Source: Nanobdellota archaeon
GTDB lineage: Archaea; Nanobdellota; Nanobdellia; Woesearchaeales; CG1-02-33-12
DNA length: 6,591 nucleotides
Assembly (NCBI GenBank): GCA_018901315.1
Contig: JAHIFA010000053.1
Coordinates: 1 to 6,591, forward strand
Direction: 5' to 3'
The position numbers were made by a program, and so were the translations under genes. The notes beneath the pieces were generated by a model. The model searched no databases. It saw only the letters and a list, made by a program, of their open reading frames with translations, and was not told the DNA's origin. Shown here piece after piece: positions 1 through 3,811 of the stretch. Numbering within the stretch: the first letter of the stretch is position 1; every line of letters starts with the position of its first letter.

Positions 1-91
1 ATAATCAAAGATGATTGCTTTTATCATATAAAGAGTAATTTATAGGTTAAATAAAAATCTTTTGGAAAATTAATTTCAATATAGAAAATTA

Positions 92-100
92 TTTAAAATA
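92..100 (+). promoter_or_regulatory. TATA box of the winged-helix gene
   Basis: TTTAAAATA lies with its centre 24 nt upstream of the ATG at 120. Archaeal transcription starts about 22-27 nt downstream of the TATA centre, so the mRNA should begin at or within a few bases of the start codon. No Shine-Dalgarno-like sequence is present between box and gene, which agrees with a leaderless transcript. The rest of 1-119 is AT-rich and I see no gene in it. Confidence 0.55.
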
Positions 101-119
101 AAGTACTTACATCTTGTTT

Positions 120-437
120 ATGAACAGGGGGAGGCCAATCCAGAGCAAGATAAGGCAGAATGTTATTGAGATACTCTATTTTCTGAAGAGTGCTTATGGG
201 TATGATATATACAAAAAGTACATTGATATTTTTCCTGCTGTAACAATGCGCTCTATTTACTATCACCTTAAGAAAGGCCTAGCATTAAAGGAATTTAAGA
301 TAAGCAAAGTCAAGAGTGAAAAAGGCAACTATTCATGGGGGTCAGAGGCTGAAAAGGTTTATTACAAGCTGGATATAAATGCAAGACCCCAGATGGACAA
401 AAGGGTTAAAAAATACTTTGAAAAGAAGAAATTCTAA
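120..437 (+). CDS. Small winged-helix DNA-binding protein of unknown target (105 aa)
   Basis: A 105-residue basic protein that reads as a compact winged helix. The N-terminus (GRPIQSKIRQNVIEIL) looks like a first helix. A GYDIYKKY segment follows, then a likely recognition helix TMRSIYYHLKKG at about 42-53, then a beta wing with GNYSWG at about 69-74. The tail is lysine-rich. The pattern resembles archaeal PadR/ArsR-like winged helices and DPANN hypothetical proteins I remember, so a sequence-specific DNA-binding regulator is likely; its target is unknown. I chose the ATG at 120 over the in-frame TTG at 114 because the TATA box spacing fits a leaderless start there. The gene converges on the site-2 protease gene, and its TAA overlaps that gene's TAG, leaving no space for a separate terminator. 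It could instead bind RNA or act only as a structural DNA-binding protein. Confidence 0.7.
   Translation: MNRGRPIQSKIRQNVIEILYFLKSAYGYDIYKKYIDIFPAVTMRSIYYHLKKGLALKEFKISKVKSEKGNYSWGSEAEKVYYKLDINARPQMDKRVKKYFEKKKF
408..413 (-). terminator. Possible T-tract terminator of the aIF5A-rpl40e-S2P operon
   Basis: On the minus strand a run of six T lies about 20-25 nt past the protease stop codon, inside a broader T-rich stretch. Archaeal RNA polymerase commonly terminates on such tracts without a hairpin. It lies inside the coding region of the convergent winged-helix gene. This is a weak call made only from base composition. Confidence 0.25.
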
Positions 438-1648
438 AAAAATCCAATAATAAACCTAATAATATTTTGGATAAATGGCCATAAAACATTAATTAAAACA
501 AGCCCTAAGAAAACAAAGCTAATTGCCTTCCAAACCTTGTCTCCTTTCTTTTTCTTAAAGAGTTTGTGCATCAATAGCTGAAGCATCCTTCCGCCGTCTA
601 TTGGGCCCAAGGGCACGAGGTTAAACAAACCAATCCCCAAATTTAGAATATAGAGCCAGTAAAACAATCCAACAAACCAGACAAAAATATCAGGAAGAAT
701 TTTCCCATATTTTTTCAAGATATTTTCTTTTATTTCCTGGTTCTGGGTTAAATAAATTCCAAGATAAGCCATGCTTTTATTATCGGGGCTTTCAGTCAGG
801 ACAATATTATAATCTGTCACATTTGTTGTAATAATAACAGATTCACCAGGAGTTTTATTTTGCATTATCTCTGTGAAATTCTCCACAGTGGTAATTGGCA
901 TGTTATCTATGCCAATTATCAGCTCATTTTCTGTTATTCCTGCGTTTTCAGCAGGAAAGGTTTCATTGCCAGGAGTAAAACCTGTTACCAGAACACCATC
1001 ATAATTGAATATTGCATTGGAAACTGGTGCAAAAACAAGCCCTATTATAGCCAAAACAACGAAGGCAAATATAATATTAGAAAATGGCCCTGCTGCAAAA
1101 ACAGACAATTGCTGTATATGGGGTCTTTTTATTAATTCTTTCTCATCTGGCTCAACAAATGCAGCTGGAATTACAGGAACTATAATATTAAGAAATGCAA
1201 GCCCGCTTGACTTTATCTTAATCTTATATAGTCTTGCTATAACACCATGCGAGAACTCATGAACAATTACAATAAGGAAAATGCATATAATCCAATGGAA
1301 GAAAGGGACATAAAAAACTCCCTCAGCCTTAAATGGAAGCACCATCATCACACCTGAAACTGCTGCAGGCCTTGTAATTAGATTATAAAAGTTATTCACT
1401 AACATAACAGCCATTGCAACCATGCCTAAGAATCCAGCTGCAACGCCGGCGTATGCCAGATATTTTAAGAATTTTGGATGTTTTTTGGCCATCCTGTCCA
1501 TTAATTCTAATCCAATCTTAGTCTTGTACATAACAAAGTAGAGGAATGGATAGAATATCTTCTGAATAACTATCTTCTTTCTATTAACATAAAGAAACAG
1601 CAACATGCAGCCTATAAATATAAAAGCGCATATAGTCTGAATATCCAT
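434..1648 (-). CDS. Site-2 protease family intramembrane zinc metalloprotease (M50) with a PDZ domain
   Basis: A 404-residue polytopic membrane protein of the S2P/RseP (M50) family, which cleaves substrates within the membrane, often to release regulators. Hydrophobic segments fall at about 4-20, 65-87, 116-137, 182-208, 320-346 and 374-403. The catalytic HEFSH (H130, E131, H134) sits in the third. The GPFSN motif typical of the family is at 187-191. The second catalytic motif, NLVPLGPIDGG, begins at N343 and supplies the third zinc ligand D351. Between the motifs, about 217-300, is one PDZ-like domain (GITENELIIGIDNMPI), expected to gate substrate access. All catalytic residues are present, so the enzyme should be active. 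It starts 1 nt after the rpl40e stop, without a clear Shine-Dalgarno, so coupled translation from the aIF5A-rpl40e transcript is likely. The substrate cannot be inferred. The family call is secure; the physiological role is not. Confidence 0.92.
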   Translation of the reverse strand: MDIQTICAFIFIGCMLLFLYVNRKKIVIQKIFYPFLYFVMYKTKIGLELMDRMAKKHPKFLKYLAYAGVAAGFLGMVAMAVMLVNNFYNLITRPAAVSGVMMVLPFKAEGVFYVPFFHWIICIFLIVIVHEFSHGVIARLYKIKIKSSGLAFLNIIVPVIPAAFVEPDEKELIKRPHIQQLSVFAAGPFSNIIFAFVVLAIIGLVFAPVSNAIFNYDGVLVTGFTPGNETFPAENAGITENELIIGIDNMPITTVENFTEIMQNKTPGESVIITTNVTDYNIVLTESPDNKSMAYLGIYLTQNQEIKENILKKYGKILPDIFVWFVGLFYWLYILNLGIGLFNLVPLGPIDGGRMLQLLMHKLFKKKKGDKVWKAISFVFLGLVLINVLWPFIQNIIRFIIGFF

Positions 1649-1649
1649 T

Positions 1650-1811
1650 TTATTTCTTTCTAAGAGGCCTTAATGCCTTGCTGTTGCATTTCCTGCACTT
1701 GATTTTTCCCTGGAGAACCTTCATTATATTAGCCCTTATTTTTGTCTTGCAGTTCTTGCATACAAATATATTGTGCATTATTCTTGCTTCTGCTTCTGGA
1801 AATTTTACCAT
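1650..1811 (-). CDS. rpl40e: Large-subunit ribosomal protein L40e (53 aa)
   Basis: A short gene read by hand from the gap between aIF5A and the protease. The product begins MVKFPEAEARIMHNIFVCKN and ends SKALRPLRKK. It has two zinc-binding pairs, C18-x2-C21 and C39-x2-C42. The FPEAEAR start, the CRKC second pair and the KALRP ending identify ribosomal protein L40e, a small zinc-ribbon protein of the archaeal and eukaryotic large subunit. In methanogen L40e, as I remember it, the two Cys pairs are about 10 residues apart. Here they are 17 apart, a longer loop that I also associate with DPANN members. The high Lys/Arg content fits rRNA binding. It begins 9 nt after the aIF5A stop, with only a weak AGGT upstream, and ends 1 nt before the protease ATG, so it is the middle gene of a three-gene operon. 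Confidence 0.92.
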   Translation of the reverse strand: MVKFPEAEARIMHNIFVCKNCKTKIRANIMKVLQGKIKCRKCNSKALRPLRKK

Positions 1812-1820
1812 TTTTTATAC

Positions 1821-2216
1821 CTACTCTGATTTAATCTGTTTCATAACCTTTATATTTGTAATCAACCAATAAAGCACATTAGATCCGGGAACACAATCTG
1901 CCTTCAGCTCTTCTGGTATTTCCAGATCAAAAGTTTCATATGTTTCTGCATCCATTACATTAGCCATATCCCCATGCACTGATAAAACCTGTGCAGTTTT
2001 TTTGTCTATTACGGGTGTCTGCAGCATGTCATGCCCAGGCATTACTGTTTCCCTTTTCTTGCCGTCAATAATCCCGATTGCAGTTATTCTCACCTTTGCA
2101 TGGCCATGCTTCCCTGGCCTTGATATTTGTATGCTTGTTACCCTGCATGGAATTTCATCAAGTATTATATACCTTCCCTCTTGAACAGAGGTTGCTGCAA
2201 TAAGTTTTGTTGCCAT
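1821..2216 (-). CDS. Translation factor aIF5A (hypusine-containing)
   Basis: A 131-residue homologue of eIF5A/EF-P, which binds the ribosomal E site and relieves stalling, notably at proline-rich sequences. The N-terminal SH3-like domain carries the modification loop SRPGKHGHAK at 32-41, with K36 as the lysine converted to deoxyhypusine or hypusine. The C-terminal OB-fold (about 71-131) contains QVLSVHGDMANVMDAETYET. Length and both domains are normal for the archaeal family, and the PGKHG loop is intact, so a deoxyhypusine synthase must be encoded elsewhere in the genome. A GAGGT Shine-Dalgarno at 2224-2228 sits 7 nt before the ATG, which fixes the start. This is the first gene of the operon with rpl40e and the site-2 protease. 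The identification is not in doubt. Confidence 0.97.
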   Translation of the reverse strand: MATKLIAATSVQEGRYIILDEIPCRVTSIQISRPGKHGHAKVRITAIGIIDGKKRETVMPGHDMLQTPVIDKKTAQVLSVHGDMANVMDAETYETFDLEIPEELKADCVPGSNVLYWLITNIKVMKQIKSE

Positions 2217-2221
2217 GATAT

Positions 2222-2228
2222 TTACCTC
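2222..2228 (-). promoter_or_regulatory. Shine-Dalgarno site of aIF5A
   Basis: GAGGTAA on the minus strand, with GAGGT ending 7 nt before the ATG at 2216. It is the clearest ribosome binding site in the window and supports the chosen start. The other first genes show none. Confidence 0.75.
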
Positions 2229-2236
2229 AATATAAT

Positions 2237-2248
2237 AAAAAGAGAAAA
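2237..2248 (-). terminator. Possible T-rich terminator of the SprT-SplB unit
   Basis: The minus strand reads TTTTCTCTTTTT here. A T5 run also lies at 2283-2287, just after the SplB stop. Either tract could end the upstream transcript in the archaeal T-tract manner. The 73-nt gap also contains the aIF5A promoter, so termination and initiation signals are interleaved. Weak, composition-based call. Confidence 0.3.
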
Positions 2249-2255
2249 CCAGCTA

Positions 2256-2263
2256 TATTTATA
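2256..2263 (-). promoter_or_regulatory. TATA box of the aIF5A-rpl40e-S2P operon
   Basis: TATAAATA on the minus strand, within CTATAAATATAG. Its centre is about 43 nt upstream of the aIF5A ATG. Initiation about 25 nt downstream (near 2234) would give a leader of about 17 nt that contains the GAGGT site. This is therefore a leadered promoter, unlike the other promoters in the window. Confidence 0.6.
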
Positions 2264-2289
2264 GTTTTTGATTTTATGATTGAAAAACC

Positions 2290-3096
2290 CTAGTAATGGT
2301 GGAAATAGATTCTACAATTAATCCTATTTTTCTGACAAAATTCTTTTATTTTGTTTTCTTCAACATTCCAATAATTACTATCCTTTGAATATATTTGTTT
2401 ATATTTTGGTATAAGCTCTGGTTTGTTTTTTCTTAAAAACCTATAAATTTCATCTTTGATAGATGGGTAAAGGTTTAGATTTTCAAACCAATATTCACCT
2501 ACAAAAGATTTAGTTTTGTTGATTATTTTTTTCCAATCTGTTATTCCTGGAAAAATTGGTGAGATAAAAAGGGCTGTTGGAATTTTGTTTTTATGAACTT
2601 CTTTCAGCGCGTTTATTCTTTTATTTGGTGACGATGATAAAGGTTCTAATTCTTTCCTTATTTTATTGTCTAAAATTGATAAAGAAAGAGCAACAATACA
2701 ATCCTTGAATTTCTTAAACAAATCAATATCCCTAACTACTAAATCAGACTTGGTCATCAAACCCAAATGTGGTTGAAGTGGTATAAGTCTTTCAATAATT
2801 TTTCTTGTGAGTTTGTATTTTCTCTCAATTGGCTGATAAGGGTCTGTAACAGAGCTAATTGTTATGGACTTACATTTGTATTTATTTGTGTTTCTTGGGA
2901 TTAAATCAGGAGCATTGATCTTTACATCAACAAATGAACCCCAAGGTTCTGTATGGCCTGTAAATCTTTTCATAAATCTTGCATAGCAATATTTACAACC
3001 ATGCTGGCATCCAATATATGGATTTATTACAAAATCTGAATCTGGTAAGCCGGATTTAGTTATAATTGATTTTGCTTTGATTTCTTTGATTTTCAT
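2290..3096 (-). CDS. SplB-like radical SAM protein (COG1533-type)
   Basis: A 268-residue radical SAM enzyme. C30-x3-C34-x2-C37 within NPYIGCQHGCKYCYAR is the motif that binds the [4Fe-4S] cluster and S-adenosylmethionine. Downstream, TDPYQPIE at 84-91 and TKSDLVVRD at 115-123 are signatures of the SplB-like group often annotated as 'DNA repair photolyase'. The remaining segments, such as ALSLSILD and ALFISPIFPGITD, fit strands of a TIM-barrel fold. True spore photoproduct lyase repairs a thymine dimer, but archaea make no spores and most members of this group are uncharacterised. The radical SAM chemistry is therefore secure while the substrate is unknown. It starts 14 nt after the SprT-like gene with no visible Shine-Dalgarno and probably shares its transcript. 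Sampled GC is low (about 20-32% in hand-counted 60-nt blocks), below that of the neighbouring translation genes. Confidence 0.88.
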   Translation of the reverse strand: MKIKEIKAKSIITKSGLPDSDFVINPYIGCQHGCKYCYARFMKRFTGHTEPWGSFVDVKINAPDLIPRNTNKYKCKSITISSVTDPYQPIERKYKLTRKIIERLIPLQPHLGLMTKSDLVVRDIDLFKKFKDCIVALSLSILDNKIRKELEPLSSSPNKRINALKEVHKNKIPTALFISPIFPGITDWKKIINKTKSFVGEYWFENLNLYPSIKDEIYRFLRKNKPELIPKYKQIYSKDSNYWNVEENKIKEFCQKNRINCRIYFHHY

Positions 3097-3110
3097 TGTA
3101 ATTATGATTT

Positions 3111-3776
3111 TTAGCTAAAATACCTTAAAAATCCTTTGTATTTTGACTTTCTGATTAAATCCTTTATTTTTCTTTCCATTTCCTTATGTTCTTCAAACTC
3201 GTTTTCCCTTAACCTGAACTCTTTTGTATGATGATAACTTCTATTAGCTTTATTTTTGAATTTTATTTTTTTATGTAGCATCTCATGATACATTAAGTAA
3301 TCAAGAAGTTCTGGCTCAGCATCTAAAAATATCTTGCTTATGCTTATTGTGTCTGTGTGATAATCATAAGAGCCGAGCTTTCTTTTTGAGTTGCTTCCCC
3401 ATTCAAGATTTGGTATTTCAACGATGTTATAAAAATATTCTTTATTCACCCTGTTGAAAGAGCTTTCGAGTGTTGGATCTGACTTTTGCTTTGGAATTGA
3501 TATATGAAGGTTCCTTATAAAATAATTGTACAAATCAATGTTTATTGTCTGTTTTTTATCATTAAACACCTTTAGAAGAAGGCTTTGTATTAATCCAATA
3601 ACAATGTCTTTGCTTATATGCTTCCATTGCTTGCTTAAGCTAAATTCAAGATTATTTTTAGTGTATCTTACATTAGCATTGTATGGCTTGAATCTTGCAG
3701 TATATTTGAGTTTTACAGAATAATTAAATATTTTGTTAGGATAAAGCTTCTCAAAAGCTTCTTTGATTAGTTGCAT
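3111..3776 (-). CDS. SprT-like zinc metallopeptidase
   Basis: A 221-residue protein whose C-terminal half resembles SprT/Spartan peptidases. SSFNRVNKEYF at about 105-115 resembles the family start and LGSYDYHTDTISIS at 134-147 the strand region. The zinc site is HEMLH (H164, E165, H168), followed by YHHTKEF, in which H183 is the best candidate third ligand (family pattern H-x3-F). The N-terminal ~100 residues contain a predicted helical block (DIVIGLIQSLLLKVF, then IDLYNYFIRNLH) that I remember from related microbial proteins. Eukaryotic Spartan degrades DNA-protein crosslinks; the role in archaea is not established. All zinc-site residues are present. It is the first gene of a probable operon with the SplB-like gene, suggesting a joint role. 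A TATA box about 26 nt before the ATG predicts a leaderless mRNA. It could also be named an M48- or WLM-like peptidase, since these share the HExxH fold. Confidence 0.8.
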   Translation of the reverse strand: MQLIKEAFEKLYPNKIFNYSVKLKYTARFKPYNANVRYTKNNLEFSLSKQWKHISKDIVIGLIQSLLLKVFNDKKQTINIDLYNYFIRNLHISIPKQKSDPTLESSFNRVNKEYFYNIVEIPNLEWGSNSKRKLGSYDYHTDTISISKIFLDAEPELLDYLMYHEMLHKKIKFKNKANRSYHHTKEFRLRENEFEEHKEMERKIKDLIRKSKYKGFLRYFS

Positions 3777-3779
3777 TTT

Positions 3780-3791
3780 AAAAAAGAAATT
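3780..3791 (-). terminator. Possible T-rich terminator after prf1
   Basis: The minus strand reads AATTTCTTTTTT about 20-30 nt after the aRF1 stop. It overlaps the region just before the SprT-like start, where that gene's transcript would begin. It may end the prf1 message; alternatively some transcripts read through into the SprT-SplB pair. Confidence 0.3.
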
Positions 3792-3798
3792 GTCTTGC

Positions 3799-3806
3799 TA
3801 TAATAA
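3799..3806 (-). promoter_or_regulatory. TATA box of the SprT-SplB unit
   Basis: TTATTATA on the minus strand, with its centre about 26 nt upstream of the SprT-like ATG at 3776. No ribosome binding site lies between. The spacing predicts initiation at or next to the ATG. It falls in the 35-nt gap after prf1, so the pair can be transcribed on its own. Confidence 0.5.
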
Positions 3807-3811
3807 TCTTT

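Noticed and set aside
11..27. Short inverted repeat ATGAT...ATCAT in the first non-coding stretch
   Set aside because: Only 5 bp with a 7-nt loop in very AT-rich DNA; expected by chance and not extended by further pairing.
114..119. TTG start two codons before the ATG of the winged-helix gene
   Set aside because: ATG at 120 is the stronger start and lies where transcription should begin from the TATA box at 92-100.
860..1262. Two plus-strand open frames opposite the site-2 protease gene
   Set aside because: They lie antisense to a clear protease with all catalytic motifs, and their translations show no recognisable domain.
1678..1872. Plus-strand open frame of 64 codons opposite rpl40e
   Set aside because: The minus strand encodes a recognisable L40e with two Cys pairs; the plus frame is its shadow.
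2290..3096. Calling the radical SAM gene a true spore photoproduct lyase
   Set aside because: It shares the SplB-like motifs, but the host looks archaeal and most of this group is uncharacterised, so only the broad family is claimed.
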